NCBI GenBank assembly: GCA_021018815.1
Contig: JAITYX010000085.1
Span: 1,302,001 to 1,366,000 of the forward strand
DNA length: 64,000 nt
Reading direction: 5' to 3'
Source of the DNA: Talinum fruticosum
Lineage: Eukaryota > Streptophyta > Magnoliopsida > Caryophyllales > Talinaceae
The translations under genes were made by a program, and so were the position numbers. This document shows, in pieces, positions 1-12,508 of this stretch. The notes beneath the pieces are model-generated. The model worked only from the letters and a program-made list of their open reading frames with translations, ran no database searches and had not been told where the DNA came from. Positions within the stretch are counted from its first letter, which is position 1; each line of letters starts with the position of its first letter.

Positions 1-347
1 AAGTTACCTCGGTTAGGAAGTACTAGATCAAATAAGGGAATTTCGAGTCTAGGAAAACCTTGTAAGGAATTGTCTAAGGGAGCAATTCGGTTGAGTGTAT
101 CTACTGCATTTTATGGATTCAAAATAATGGATTTGATTTGGTGCTTGGATTAGCACTGGCCATGGTTTTCCGACCTATGAGGGTTTCCACATAAATTCTA
201 AGTTCATACTTTTACGAGTCCAATCCGGACTCGGATAGTCTCAAAGTTTGTTTTAAACTTTAATCTTCCATTTATTCTTAAAATTTTCTCATCACCCTAT
301 TCACCCTCCTTCTAGGGTGACTCAATCTCTCCAAGAGCAAACCTTCA
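1..347 (+). mobile_element. 3' part of a Sirevirus-type Copia LTR
   Basis: This is the end of an LTR of the same family as the complete element at 5315-16044. It shares the block from the GGAAGTACTAGATC-like stretch to the terminal GAGCAAACCTTCA, including the CACCCTATTCACCC and TCTAGGGTGACTC motifs. The LTR ends at the CA at 346-347 and abuts gag sequence that reads on the other strand. It is therefore the right end of a plus-strand element, or a solo LTR, inserted into an older minus-strand copy. The rest lies left of the window, so the target duplication (CGCTC on this side) cannot be checked. Confidence 0.85.
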
Positions 348-1359
348 CGCTCCATGTGGCCATCATACCCTTCTTCTTATTTCTATCCTTCTTTCTCTTC
401 GGACAATCTTTAACTATGTAATCATTGCTACCACATTCAAAACAGACCGAGTTCTTAGTTAAAGATAACTTTGAAAGGGAAGAATATTTACCTTTTATGT
501 CCTTCTTATCCTTCTTGTAGAATTCTTCCTTTGGCCTCTTTTCCCATTTCTTATACTTGATCATTCTTTTAAAGCCTCGGGCAATGAGTGCCATTGGATC
601 CTCATCCGAGTCCGAGGAGCTTAGACTTTCCCCTATACCTTCCGAGGCCTTCGACGCAATGTTCTTTTTGGTGCTGACCTCGGCATCCTCTTCTTCCAAG
701 TGAATTTTATGGGTAAGCGGCTTCCTAATCGGTTCGTATGGCTTTAGTTGAGAGAGGTTACGAGCTTCCTTGATGGCTATCACCTTGGGACCCCCATCTT
801 CTCTTTGGTAGACTTCTCGAATTTTTATGCACATTTCCTCGTGAGAAATTTTTCTACCCGGAGATTTGAGATTGTTTGTAATCTCGGTGAAGCAAATGAA
901 CATCCGAGTGATGTTTTCTTACGGATCCATCTTGAACAGCTCATATTTGTGAAGATGCTTGACTTATCTTTGCCTGTTTCACTTGGCTTGTTCCCTCATA
1001 TGTGTTGACAAGAGTGTCCCACACATCTTTGGAAGTGTCCCACACATCTCACGGCTGACACTCTATTGTACTCTTTTGAGCTAATACCACACATTAGAAT
1101 GTTCATTGCTTTGAAGTTCTTTCTAAACTTATCCGACTCTTCATTGGTGTATTCGAATTTTTCTTTAGGCACGGATCTTATACCTTCCATCTTCATTGGA
1201 ATGTAGTTTCCTTCTTGGATGATGTTCCAGTACATCTTCATCGTTGTCTAACAAAAAGCACTCCATCGGTTTCTTCCAGCGTACGAAGTTTGATCCTTTA
1301 AACTTTGGTGGTCCGGTGGAAGATCTTCCTTCATCGAACTCTCCAATGTTACGAGCCAT
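348..1359 (-). pseudogene. Sirevirus gag pseudogene (truncated)
   Basis: Read on the minus strand from an ATG at 1359. The N-terminus contains MARNIGEFDEGRSS and PPKFKGSNFVRWKKPM, as in the gag of plant Copia elements (UBN2 family). Downstream, in shifted frames, come FKAMNILMCGISS and, near 400-480, a CCHC zinc knuckle of the form CFECGSND-x3-DCPKRKK that binds genomic RNA in the particle. The frame is broken at about 1000-1240, where a stretch around GTGTCCCACACATCT is duplicated, and again near 900. The gene is cut just after the knuckle by the LTR ending at 347. It is the same family as the gag at 6881-8140 and cannot make a full Gag. Confidence 0.85.
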
Positions 1360-1404
1360 ATGATCTTTAGACCTTTGGATTATTAGATCCTTCTTGAAAG
1401 GCTA

Positions 1405-1416
1405 GGCTCGATACCA
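1405..1416 (-). other. Primer binding site, initiator tRNA-Met type
   Basis: On the minus strand TGGTATCGAGCC follows the LTR 3' end by two bases. It resembles the TGGTATCAGAGC site that pairs with initiator tRNA-Met in Copia elements. The same sequence follows the 5' LTR at 6825. Confidence 0.8.
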
Positions 1417-1418
1417 AT

Positions 1419-2894
1419 TGAAGGTTTGCCCCTGGAGAATCTAAGTCACCCTAGAGGGGGTTAATAGGGTGATGAGGAAATTTGAACAAACTTAGAATCT
1501 TTTGCCTTAAAAAGATAAACAGCTGATTCCGAATGTAGATTGGACTCGGAAAAGTATACACACGGACATACGTGGAAACCCTCCTGGCGCAGAAAATCAC
1601 GGATAATGCTAATCCAAGCAGCAAGTCAAATCCACTATTTTGAATCCTCAAAATACAATGAACCGACTTTACCATAATCTGCTCCCTTAGACAATTCCTT
1701 ACAATGTTTTCCTAAACTCGAAGTTCCCTTATCTAATCTAGTACTTCCTAACCGAGGTAACCTTTATAGTTAGGGACAAGCGAGCTGAGTTAACCCATAC
1801 AGACTCAGTCAAGGGACCTTACTCAAAAATAAGAGAAGTATGTAATTGTTTACAAAACTTTACAACTCGAGAAAATGTTAAGTACTGAGACTTGGAGTTG
1901 TAAGTAGAAGATTGAATGAGAAATGCACTAAGAGAATTAGGCAACGTATTGATCAATAGTTTCAGCAATCTTCAAGTCTTGTGAAATGGCTTCTATTTAT
2001 AGATGACCAAGCGAGTAGCCGTTGAGTCCGGTTTCGGACTGAAATCTTCACTAGTCATTAAAAGGGCTTTTCCGAGTCACTTAGAAAAGATCCGTTGGAG
2101 TGTAAACGTTGGGCAACGGCCATTTGCTCCAAAAGGTGTTCCAATCCACTGGTGTTGTCCGAAAAGTAAGGCGGAAACCACCATTGAGCCTAGTGTTGGA
2201 TTTTTCTAGTTTTGGAAATAGACAGCCACGACACGGTGTCTAAGTCCTGTCCAAAATTGGCTAAAAGCTGTATGATGGTGTTTAACAACTAGAAGTCGGT
2301 TGCTTTTGAAATTTAAAAAGATATATTAGCTTCGTTTGAATAACCTACAAAAGCAAACCACATTGATTCTTAAAGTATAAAATACTTTGGTCCAAGGTTA
2401 GGCACATATAATAATTAAATTAGGATAATTAAATGCTTAATTATCTTTGGCTTAGAAGAGTGGAATATTCCGAGTCTAATATCAAATAGGTTTACACTCA
2501 TCTCGAATAACTCATAGAAAGATCAAGTAGAAGAATATTCAAGCATAGAAAGTGAACTTGATCTATCAAATAATCATTTGAGGAATAGGTTGACTTAGAC
2601 GAACTCGAGTAAAGAATAATTTGGTTACGAGTTAGCAAACACGATCAGTATTTAAAAAGATGTGTTAAAAGAATTATTTGATCATGCGATGGTTCAAGTC
2701 GATTCCGAGTAAGTCGGAATACTTCAGTAGAAAAGATATAGAACAAAGTGATATCCGAGTCACTTAGAATAAAGACGAAAACTTAGATATGAGTTTCTAT
2801 GAAACTCGGAATGACTTGCAATCAAAACTCAAGAGAGATAGAAGTTTATACCGAGTCTTTCACAAAATATTTAGAGTTAAAATCCGAGTCTTCA
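1419..2894 (-). repeat. 5' LTR of a minus-strand Sirevirus
   Basis: The LTR runs from TGAAGACTCGG (minus strand, starting at 2894) to CCTTCA at 1419, the same termini as the LTRs at 5315 and 14534. Length is 1476 bp. A TATA-like element (CTATAAATAG) reads on the minus strand at about 1992-2002. The LTR is followed by a primer site and gag, which makes it the 5' LTR. It joins LINE sequence at 2895, so the element probably inserted into or beside the LINE. Its other end lies outside the window or was lost. Confidence 0.85.
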
Positions 2895-5309
2895 CACGCC
2901 ACAAATAGTCTTCAACCGAGACTAGCTTCTCTGCCCACAACTCTTTGTTAATCCCACTCTTTTTCCTACACTTTTACAGACTAAGGGGCAATTAAATAGT
3001 ACGTGTAAGGAAGATTCTTCCACAGACTCCACATATTCTATAAGACATATTAAAATTTAATAATCTCTTTGCTATATTAGCTTTAGTGGGAATAGCATGT
3101 GAACATACCTTCCAAGAAAAAGACAAATACAAGGAGGGACATCCAGCTTCCAAATAAGCCTCTAATGGAAGAGTTTGATCCGGCGCTAGTCGAAGCCCGA
3201 TCAAGGTTCTTTAATGTTCTTGTTAGATGATATGTCAAACGAACAAGTAAACTCTTTTTAGAATCGAGTGCCAAATGAGCTTATCTTTAGGCCATGAGTT
3301 GCAAAGTGTAATACTCAGCACATCTTCAACATCACTCATATGAAATAAGCTTGAGATCACCTCTTTTCTCCACATACCCTCCTCCCTATCTATCAAATCG
3401 GCTACGCGAGTATTGGAAAAATTGGAGTTTCCTTCGGCAAGACTTTGAAACTATAAGGTTTAGGAATCCACCTGTCATTCCACACTTCAATTTTTTCTCC
3501 ATTACCTACCACCCACCCCAAGCCCTTCATAAGAAGGTTACAAACTCCCGGATACTACGCCAAGTGAAACTAGGTTTTGCCCCCAAGAGGGGCTTGTAGA
3601 TATTTGAGTTTGGGAAGTACCTTGCTTTGAGAAGTCGAGCAACCAACGTGCTCTTGTCCTAAATCGGTCGCCATCCTTGCTTAGCTAATAAAGCATCATT
3701 GAAAGCGTCCGGATCTTTGAATCCAAGACCCTCATCCTCCTTCTCTCATAGAGTTTATGGCTACTAATCCAATGAATTTGTCGCACGTTATGGTGATGAC
3801 CCCAACAAAATCTATTAATCAAACTCTGTAATGACGGACTAAAATCCTTGGGTAACTTGAAGATACTCATCGCGTAGGTTAGGATTACTTGAGCTACGGT
3901 CTTAACCAAGCACTTCCCTTCCCGCCCAAGAAATTAGTTGGTCCATCCATCCCAAGAGGCGCTTTGTTATTACGTCCTTGATTGAGATAAAGGCTTGCTT
4001 CTTAGAATGACCAATATAGGTAGGTAGCCCTAAATATTTTTCCTGGGCAAGTACTTGCCTCATATCAAGAATATGTTTGATATTGTCTTTACACCTAATC
4101 TGGAATCCCCTTAGGAAAAAACACGCTTGATTCATCATAATTGACACTCTGTCCCGAGGCCACTTCATACTCGGAATAAGACCTCCTTTATGGTGAACGC
4201 TTGGGTTTCGTAGCTTTACAAAAAAGATTGAATCATCGAGCAAACCAAAGGTGAGAGATAGACGGCGGTTGAAGGCGGATCTTATGACCCTCTAGTTTAC
4301 CTCTAGCCTCCTCCCGATTGAGAAGCTCAATTAGGCCTTTTCGATAAAAAGGAATAAATAAGGTGAAATAGGGTTACCTTGTCGAATGCCTCTAGTTGGA
4401 AGCACATGTCCCCAAGGGGTGCCATTGATAACAAAAGAGAATGAAGCCATCTTCACACATCTCATAATAACCTCCACCCGTTGACTTTGGAAACCCAATT
4501 TTAGCATGACCGCTCCAAGGTAATCCCATTCCACCCGATCATAGGCTTCATGCATATCCAACTTTATTGCCATAGACCCATTTTTTTTAGGATGCACATA
4601 CATAGAATGGAAGATCTCATAGGAAATCGGGATGTTGTCCGAAATTAGATGTCCGAGGGTGAAGGCATTTTAGGTCTCTATTATAATTTGAGGAAGGATG
4701 GATTTCAGCCTATTCATAATGACCTTCGTAACTAATTTGTAAACTATGTTACAAAGGCTGATAAGCCTAAAATCGGTCAACCGAACAGGATCAACCTTTT
4801 TCGAATAAGCACCACATTAGTATGATTAAGGGTCTCGACATTGGTCCACCGTTTAAGATATTCAGCACCACATTTAACACATCATCACCAATTACATCCC
4901 AGTAATGTTGGAAAAAAATCGGATTGAATCCATAGGGTCATGGCACTTTATTAGGATACATACATTTAAGAGCCTCCTAGATCTCCGAATTTGTCATAAG
5001 GGCGGCAAAGGAAAGTGTTATGAACATCCGTAACTTTGGACAACAAGGCATTAAGTAAGTAGTCCAAGGAAATATGACCTTCCGATGTAAAAAGGTTCAA
5101 GAAGAATTCCGAGTACCATGTTCTCAATAGACGAACCTTCGATAACTTCGTCACCAGACTTGTTGATGAGTTTAGTTATAGAATTCGTCCACCTCCTCAT
5201 ATTAGCTTTTTCATGAAACCATCAAGTATTAGCGTCACCATGTTTTAGGAACTCCACCGGGATCTTTAAGCCCATAAAATCTCCTCCTTCCCGAGCCAAG
5301 AGCTAATTT
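2895..5309 (-). pseudogene. LINE (L1-type) reverse transcriptase, 3' half, broken
   Basis: Minus-strand fragments in several frames together give a plant non-LTR reverse transcriptase. At 4960-5154 is the region before the RT domain (EFFLNLFTSEG). At 4331-4603 are the RT blocks MAIKLDMHEAYDRVEWDYLG and RGIRQGNPISPYLFLF. At 3902-4243 is the catalytic box as LDDS where the family usually has ADDS, then LGLPTYIGHSKK. At 3685-3909 is VAQVILTYAMSIFKLPKDF, and at 2992-3270 a zf-RVT-like segment (WKVCSHAIPTKANIAKRLLNF). Frameshifts and stops separate the pieces, so no active enzyme is made. The 5' half continues at 16050; the Sirevirus at 5315-16044 was inserted between them. Confidence 0.85.
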
Positions 5310-5314
5310 CTTAT
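5310..5314. repeat. Target-site duplication, left copy
   Basis: CTTAT immediately before the 5' LTR pairs with CTTGT at 16045-16049 (4 of 5 bases). This matches the 5-bp duplication of Copia integrases and fixes the element ends. Confidence 0.75.
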
Positions 5315-6822
5315 TGAAGACTCGGACATTGCTCAATACCTTTCGAGTTATGTAAATGGAATCGGGTATTACAAGTTCATACATATAGAGTTTTGATTCC
5401 AAGGCATTCTCGGTATCGCGAAACTTCCTTAAGGAAAATAGTATCTTCTCTTAGTAATACGACTTTCACTTAATATATTTAGTGCGTTTCAGTAGCGACT
5501 CGAAAACCGGTTCTTTATTCCGAGTTCATCTTCACTCGGATTTATCACGTTTTGAATATACCGAGTGTTCTTAGTTCATTTCATGCTTAGTCTATATTGA
5601 GTTGTCTCACTCGATATTTCTTATGGAACTTGCTCTATCACTTAGACTAAGTCATATGGAATTCCGAGCATCATGGATATTGGACTCGGAAAATTCTATT
5701 TCGTTTCGACTCGGATAATCGGTTGCTTAATTATTATAATTATTTTATTATCTCGTGTCTAACCTTGGACCAAAGTATTTTATACTTTGAGAACCGAAGG
5801 TGTTTTACTTTTGTAGGTTATTCAATTGAGGTTACATCTTTTTCAAACTACAAAAGTAGCCAAGCTCGTAATGTCAAATCACCAGCAGACATGGCTTTTC
5901 ACCTTCCCTACTCCAGTCCCGTAAGATTGTGTCGAAGTCGTCTGTTTCCATATCCGAAAACTGGAACGCTAAGCTTAACGGTGGTTTCCACCTCATTTTT
6001 CAAGACACTACCGATGGTTTTGGGACTTCCAAGAGAGTTAAACCGTTGTCCAACGTTCATATTTCAACGGACACTTTATGAGTGACTCGGAAAGTCTCTA
6101 TCAACGGTCACAGAAGACTCTCGGTCAGCAGATGAAGATAACGGCTACTCTGCTTGGTTATCTATAAATAGAAGCCACTTCACAAGACTTGAAGGTTGCC
6201 GAACATATTGTTTATACACATACTTGCTCAAAGTCATTGTATTTACTTTCAATCTTCAACTTACAACTCCCACTCGTAATTCATTACTTTCGAGTTGTAA
6301 GGTCTTGTACTCAGTACAAACTTTTCTTACATTCTTTGTAAGGTCCCTTGACTAAGCTGTAAAGGTTAACTCGGCTTAGTTGTCCCTAGCTGTAAGCGTT
6401 ATCTTAGCTAGGAAGTACTAAATCGGATAAGGGAATTTCGAGTCTAGGAAAACTTGTATAGAGTTGTCTAAGGGAGCAACTCGGGTTCAATCGAGTTCAC
6501 GGTATTTTGTGGACTCAAAATAGTGGATTTGACTTCGTGTCCGGATTGACACGGGCCGTGGTTTTCTCGCTCCGGGAGGGTTTCCACGTAAAATCAAAGT
6601 GTTATCTTTCCGAGTTCATTCTAGACTCGGACAGCCTTACTACTCTTGTTTTGTTCCGATTGATTGCTTTCGAGTCCAAGCCTTTCCGACCCAGTTGATA
6701 GACTCGGAATCTATCTACCCTTCTACCTCCGAGCAAAAGAGGGTGATTTCGCGGAAAATTTCCTATCACCCTATTCACCTCCCCCTCTAGGGTGACTCGG
6801 ACTCTCCCCGAGCAAACCTTCA
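5315..6822 (+). repeat. 5' LTR of the complete Sirevirus
   Basis: The LTR starts TGAAGACTCGG and ends GCAAACCTTCA (1508 bp); the ends form the short inverted pair TGAAG/CTTCA. A TATA box TCTATAAATA lies at 6161-6170, with transcription expected to begin some 30 bp later. Differences from the 3' LTR are few and many are single-base indels (for example TCGCGAAAC here against TCGCAGAAAC). Confidence 0.93.
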
Positions 6823-6836
6823 ATTGGTATCGAGCC
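6823..6836 (+). other. Primer binding site
   Basis: ATTGGTATCGAGCC follows the 5' LTR. TGGTATCGAGCC resembles the complement of the initiator tRNA-Met 3' end, as expected for minus-strand priming in Copia elements. Confidence 0.85.
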
Positions 6837-6880
6837 TAGCCTTTCGAAAGGATCTAACAATCCAAAGGTTTAAAGATCGG

Positions 6881-8140
6881 ATGGCTCGGAACACTAGAGA
6901 GTTCGACGAAGGAAGATCTTCCAACAGGCCACCAAAATTCAAAGGTTCAAACTTTGGGCACTTGGAAGAAGCTCATGGAATGTTTCCTCATAGATCATGA
7001 TGAAGAGGTATGGGAAATCATACAACAAGGAAACTACATTCCAACAAAGACGAGATGTATTCGAATTCTTCCCAAGACAAAGGCTCGGGTTCACACCAGC
7101 GAGGCGGAGAAGTTCGAAAGAATTTCAAAGCCATGAACATCCTTATGTGCGCCATAAGCTCGGAAGAATACAACCGAGTCTCTCGCCTGTGATTCACGCA
7201 AAGAAGTGTGGGACACCCTTGTCAACACTTATGAAGGCACAAGTCAGGTCGACAAGCAAAGATAAGTCAATATCTTCACAAATACAAGCTTTTCAAAATG
7301 GAGCCAGAGGAGAACATCACTCGGATGTTCATTCGGTTCACCGAGATTACAAACAATCTCAAATCACTCGGGAAAGAAGATCTCCCACGAAGAAATGTGC
7401 CGAAAAATTCTCGAAGCCTACCCAAGAAGAGATGGGGTCCCAAAGTGACCGCCATAGAGGAAGCTCGGAACCTCTCTCTCCTAAAGCTAGACGAGCTCAT
7501 TGGAAAGCTTCTAACACATGAAATCCATCTAGAGGAAGAGGATGCCGAGGGTAGTACCAAAAGGAACATTGCACTTAAAGCCTCGGAATCCAAGGAAGCA
7601 AATCTGAGCTCCTCCGACTCGAAGACGATCCCATGGCACTTATTGCAAGAGGCTTCAAGAGAATGATGAAGCACAAAAGATGGGACAAAAGACCAAAAGA
7701 AGAATTCTACAAGAAAGATAAGAGAGATAGAAAAGGTAAGTTTTCTTCTCCTTCAAAGTTATCTTTATCTAAGAATTCTGGATGTTTTGAATGTGGCAGA
7801 AAAGACCACATAGTCAAGGATTGTCCAAAAAGAAAAAGGGACAGGAAGAAGAAAAAGGCCATGATGGCAACATGGAGTGATGAGGACTCATCGGAAGACG
7901 ACGAGGACTCGGATGACTCAAAGTGTCCGATGGCAATCTCCGACTTAGAAGCCGAAAGAGAGTCGGACTCGGACTCGGACAATGAGGAAACCGATCCTCA
8001 AGAGGTAATAAACTACTTCCTCAAATTCTCCAAAGTTGATTTAGCTAAATACATTTTTACTTTGGAAGAAAAGTCCAATTCGATTCTTCTCATTTCAAAG
8101 AACAACTTGAGTCAATCACCTCCGAGAGCACTTCTTTGAA
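6881..8140 (+). pseudogene. Sirevirus gag, frameshifted
   Basis: The start ATG at 6881 gives MARNTREFDEGRSS, matching the minus-strand copy at 1359. A frameshift near 6955 moves the continuation (KLMECFLIDHDEEVWEIIQQ) to another frame. Further shifts place FKAMNILMCAISSEEYN at about 7110-7180, the UBN2-like middle (FIRFTEITNNLKSLGKED) at 7298-7640 and the CCHC knuckle CFECGRKDHIVKDCPKRK near 7790-7840. The knuckle is followed by a very acidic Ser/Asp/Glu tail (to about 8000). Gag packages the element RNA. At least four reading-frame changes prevent a complete protein. Confidence 0.85.
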
Positions 8141-8645
8141 AAACGAATTAGAAAAACCGAGACTCACACTCGGAGAACTCAAGACAAGTGCTCAAGCTAA
8201 TGAGACTAAGTCTTAGTTACTCAAGAAAGAAAATGAGCGACTAAAACGAAGCTCACCGAGTCTCAAGATCTGGTTTTAAAGTTTACTCAAGGTCGAAGAA
8301 CCTTGACATGCTCTTAGGATCACAATGTGTCTCTTTTCGAAAAGAAGGTCTTGGATTCAACAAAGAGGAAGAATCTAATTCCTACTCGAATTGTTCAAAA
8401 GGATTCCGGAACCGTAAAGTTCAGGAAAGCCGAGCACGGTCCCATTCATAGAAATGAAAGAAGGACGAAGCCCGGAGCTATTTACAAAAAGAAACCATGT
8501 TCTTCTCGTTTCAAAAGGAAAGGTTTTCAAAAGAAAGAGACACGGACTCGCTTCTCGAAAGGAAGACTCGGAATCGACAAAACCCAAAGTCATTCAAATC
8601 TGGGTTCCGAAACACCTTCTTCCTCGTAAAAGGACCACAATAAGG
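8141..8645 (+). pseudogene. Gag-protease linker region, basic and broken
   Basis: No conserved domain is recognised here. The 8327-8629 frame is very rich in Lys, Arg and Ser. It lies between the acidic gag tail and the protease, where Sireviruses have a variable linker. Stops and frame changes break it. Confidence 0.5.
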
Positions 8646-8646
8646 A

Positions 8647-9690
8647 ATGTTACTGGGTTCGTTAGAGGAAGTGAGAAGGGTTAGATTCTCTTTGTTTTGC
8701 AGGTCACTCGAAAAGATCAAAAGGACACCGGTACTGGACAGCGGATGTTCTCGACACATGTCGGGTGACCAAGGACTCTTTTCCGAGCTAGAATCATATA
8801 AAGGAGGAAAAGTCACTTTTGGAGATGACAACAGAAGGAAAGATAGTGGGCATTGGCAAGATTGGAAAAGGAAGCAATCTGGTGAGCCCAGTCTACCTTG
8901 TCAAAGGGCTAAAATACAATCTACTCAAGCATCTCCCAACTGTGTGACAAAGGTCAAGAGGTAAGATTCACTCAATCTAAGTGCTTCATCTCGGATGAGA
9001 CCACCAAAGAGATAAAGCTTTCGGGTAAGAGATCGGGTAATACATACATCATCCCTCTTTCGACCCAAGTCGAACCTATCGTGTTTGAAGGCATCTCTCC
9101 ATGATGACTCATGGACTTGGCATCGTAGATTAGGTCATATTAGCATGCATACTATCAAAAGCTTGCATCTCATAGTCCGGTTAGAGGTTTACCGAACCGT
9201 GCATTTGAGAAGGACAAAGTATGTGAAGCATGCACCGAGGGAAACAAGTCGGATCTTCATTCAAATCTCTCGAAGACAGTTTCCACATCCAACGCGCTTG
9301 AATTATCGCATATGGACTTATGTGGCGAAATCCCCGTGAAGAGTCTCGGAGGTAAATCTTACATACTTGTTATTATTGATGATTTTTCAAGATTTATCCG
9401 GGTGTGTTTTCTCAAGCATAAAAATGAAGCCTTCAAGGAGTTCAGCAAGCTCCGTAAAAAGATTCAAGTTGAGTCTCGGACTCGGATTCAAAAGATTCGA
9501 ACCGACCATGGAAGGGAGTTCGATTACTCGTAATTCTCGAGTTTGTGACAAAAATGGAATCTCTCACAACTTCTCAGCACCCGTAACTCCTCAACGGAAT
9601 GGAGTAGTAGAGAGAAAGAACAGAACTCTTGAAGAAATAGCAAGGACGATGATGATTGAACACAACTTGCCTTACTATTTCTAGGCGAGG
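8647..9690 (+). pseudogene. Sirevirus protease and integrase, frameshifted
   Basis: The aspartic protease signature is visible as VLDSGCSRHMSGD at about 8735-8770. A GAG_pre-integrase segment (SWTWHRRLGHISMHTIKSL) follows at 9105-9165. The integrase core gives IIDDFSRFIRVCFLKH at 9373-9420, RTDHGREFD near 9500 and NGVVERKNRTLEEIARTMM near 9600, so the three catalytic acids (D, D, E) are present but in different frames. Integrase joins the cDNA to host DNA; protease cuts the polyprotein. Frameshifts occur near 9300 and 9530. After 9690 the integrase C-terminal part is degraded, with stops to about 10390. Confidence 0.88.
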
Positions 9691-10389
9691 CAAGTAAACA
9701 CAGCCTAACTACACGCTAAATAGATGCCTCATCGGACCCATTCCGAAGAAAACACCCTATGAGCTCTACAAAGGGAAGAAGCCAAATATCTCCTATTTCG
9801 GACCTTTCGGATGTAAATGCTTCATCCACAACAATGGTAAGGATCATCCGACCAAGTTTGATGCTTGGTCGACGAAGGTATTTTTCTAGGATACTCCTCT
9901 CATAGCAAAGCTTATCGCATCTTCAATAAGCGAACTAACAAAGTGGAAGAAAGTATCCACGTAGTATTTGATGAGCTTGAACAGGAGAAGCCAAGTGAGT
10001 CTTCATACTCGAACCGAAGCTCGAAAGGATGATGACAAAGTTGAGCCTACAAAGACTCGGACCCAACCGGCTCGTAATGAAGTCACTCGTAACGAGGCAA
10101 CTCGGAATGAGACAGCTTCAAGAGCTCGCTCGTAACGAACAAGTTAATGAAGAGGATCACTCGTAACAAGCTTCGAAGAACAAGCGATTCAGCCCACAAA
10201 CCCGGTGAATCAAAGAACTGGTAAAGCATTCAAATTTACTTCCAAGTCATCCCCAAGAAAACATCATTTCGATATCAACAGTGGGGTAAGAACTCGTTCT
10301 TCTTTACACAATCTATGTGCATTCACCGCATTCATTTCATTAAATGAACCCAAAATGCACTAGAGGCCCTTAATGAACCTAAATGGGTA

Positions 10390-11860
10390 GAGGCCATGCA
10401 AGAAGAACTAAATCAATTCAAAAGAAACCAAGTCCGGACTCCGACCAACCGACCTTCCGACCACCCAGTTATAGGAACCAAATGGGTTTTCAAAAACAAA
10501 CTGGATGAGGGTGGAGTGGTAGTCGAAACAAGGCTAGACTTGTGGCTTAGGGATATAATCAAGAAGAAGGAATTGATTGTGGGGAAACCTTTGCACCAGT
10601 AGCTGAATTGAGGCCATTAGACTACTCGTTGGTATTTGCATCCAAGCATGCATATTAAATTATATCAAATGGATGTTAAGTGTGCTTTTCTCAATGGTTT
10701 TATTGAAGAAGAAGTCTATGTCGAGCAGACCTCCTGGTTTTGAAAACTCAGAATTTCCAAATCATGTTTTCAAACTTCAAAAGGCTCTCTATGGTCTTAA
10801 GCAAGCACCTCGGGCTTGGTATGAAAGACTCGAGTAGCTTCTTAGTTCAAAATGATTTCAAAAGAGGTCGGATCGACAAGACTCTATTCATAAAGACCAA
10901 AGAGAAAGATTTTCTTATTGTTCAAATCTATGTTGATGATATTATTTTCGGTGCTACTAATGAATTTCCGTGCCGAGAATTTTCTCGAGTTGATGAGTCA
11001 AGAATTTCAAATGAGTATGATAGGAGAACTCAATTTCTTCCTTGGGTTGCAAATCAAACAAGACAAAGATGGAATCTTTGTTCATCAATCAAAGTACACC
11101 AAGGAACTACTGAAGAAATACAAACTCAAATATGCAAAGCACGCATCTACTCCTATGAGCAAGCAACGATAAAGCTTGACTCGGACGACAAAGGTAAAGC
11201 AATAGATCGAAACTCTATCGAGGTATGATTGGATCTTTGCTATATCTTACTTCAAGCGAGCCGGATATAATGTTCGGTGTTTGTCTATGCGCAAGATTTC
11301 AAGCTAATCCAAAAGAATCACATCTCACTGCGGTGAAGAGAATATTCGAGATATCTTGCAGGCACTCGGAATCTAGGTCCGTGGTATTCCGGAGACTCGT
11401 AACCGACTCGACCGGGTACTCGGACGCGTGACTATGCAGGATACAAAGTTGATTGAAAGAGCACATCCGGAGCTTGCCAATTTCGGGTCAATCCCTAATA
11501 TCTTGGCACTCAAAGAAACAGAACTCGGTAGCTCTATCGATCGCGGAAGCTGAATATATTGCCGCTAGAGCTTGTTGCACTCGGATTCTTTGGATAAAAC
11601 AACACTTGAAGGATCTTGGACTATTTCTCAACTCGGTTCCAATCAAGTGTGACAACCAAAGCGCAATCAGTATCACCAAGAATCCCGTCCAAGACTCGAA
11701 AACAAAGCATATTGAGGTCGGTATCACTTCTTACGCGATCACTCGTAAAAGGGTGACATTGCACTTGAGTACATTCCTACTAATCTTCAATTAGCTGATA
11801 TCTTTACTAAGCCTCCGGGTGAAGATCGGTTCCGCTTTATTCGGAATGAGCTTGGTATGT
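10390..11860 (+). pseudogene. Sirevirus reverse transcriptase and RNase H, frameshifted
   Basis: The RT starts with MQEELNQFKRNQV and HPVIGTKWVFKNKLDE (about 10396-10510), followed by MDVKCAFLNGFIEEEVYVEQ (10670-10730) and LQKALYGLKQAPRAWYERLE. The catalytic box is in FLIVQIYVDDIIFGATNE (10908-10962). GELNFFLGLQIKQDKDGIFV follows in another frame at 11020-11090. RNase H has SWHSKKQNSVALSIAEAEYI and CDNQSAISITKNP (11500-11690). All core RT and RNase H motifs are readable, but several frameshifts and a stop near 10602 break the frame. The region ends about 650 bp before the ORF3 start. Confidence 0.9.
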
Positions 11861-12255
11861 TAAATGCTTAATTATGTGTTACTCTTGTTGCATAATTCCG
11901 TGCTCTGTGTTTTCTCTGTTAATAACCATTAGTTCGATTGATTCGGTGATACTTGGGCTAACGAGTTATTTCGTGTTTCGAGTCACTCGAAACCTTTATG
12001 AGTCAAACTCAAACGTAGAAAAATTTGGACATCAAATTTTCGAAACTATCTCTAGAACAGTGGAGAGTTTCGGATTATACTTTCAAAAAAATTTTCTCTC
12101 TTTCTCGAGCGCCGTGATCGGATCTTAGCCGTGGATTTCAAACCGCTGGTATCTCAACCGTTGAAGAAGAACCATCACACCGGTCTTTAGTGACTCGATG
12201 GACTAGCCGAGTCGAACGGAGTTACTTAACGGATAATGGACGGGCGCGCTTATTT

Positions 12256-12265
12256 TCTATAAATA
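12256..12265 (+). promoter_or_regulatory. Putative internal promoter (TATA box) before ORF3
   Basis: TCTATAAATA lies about 250 bp before the ATGCCTAAAAGAGGA start at 12509, with a CT-rich leader between. It matches the TATA core of the LTR (6161-6170). A counterpart at 33054-33062 precedes the equivalent ORF in a very diverged copy. Promoter function is inferred, not shown. Confidence 0.5.
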
Positions 12266-12508
12266 ACGGCTATCCATCTTCATCTCAGTATTTTAAACTC
12301 CTTCTCTCTCAAACGAAAACTTCTCGTGGAAGATTACTACGTGAACAAGTGACTCTTGATCGTCCGCAAGTATCGAAGAAGCTCTCTCTCTCTCTTGTAA
12401 GTTTCGATCTGCTCTCACCTCTTTCTTATACTTCTTCATTTTCTTCTCTTCTACACCTCCTTCTCTCTTTTACTCGAAAAGCTTCATCTTTTCTCTCCAT
12501 CTCTCACA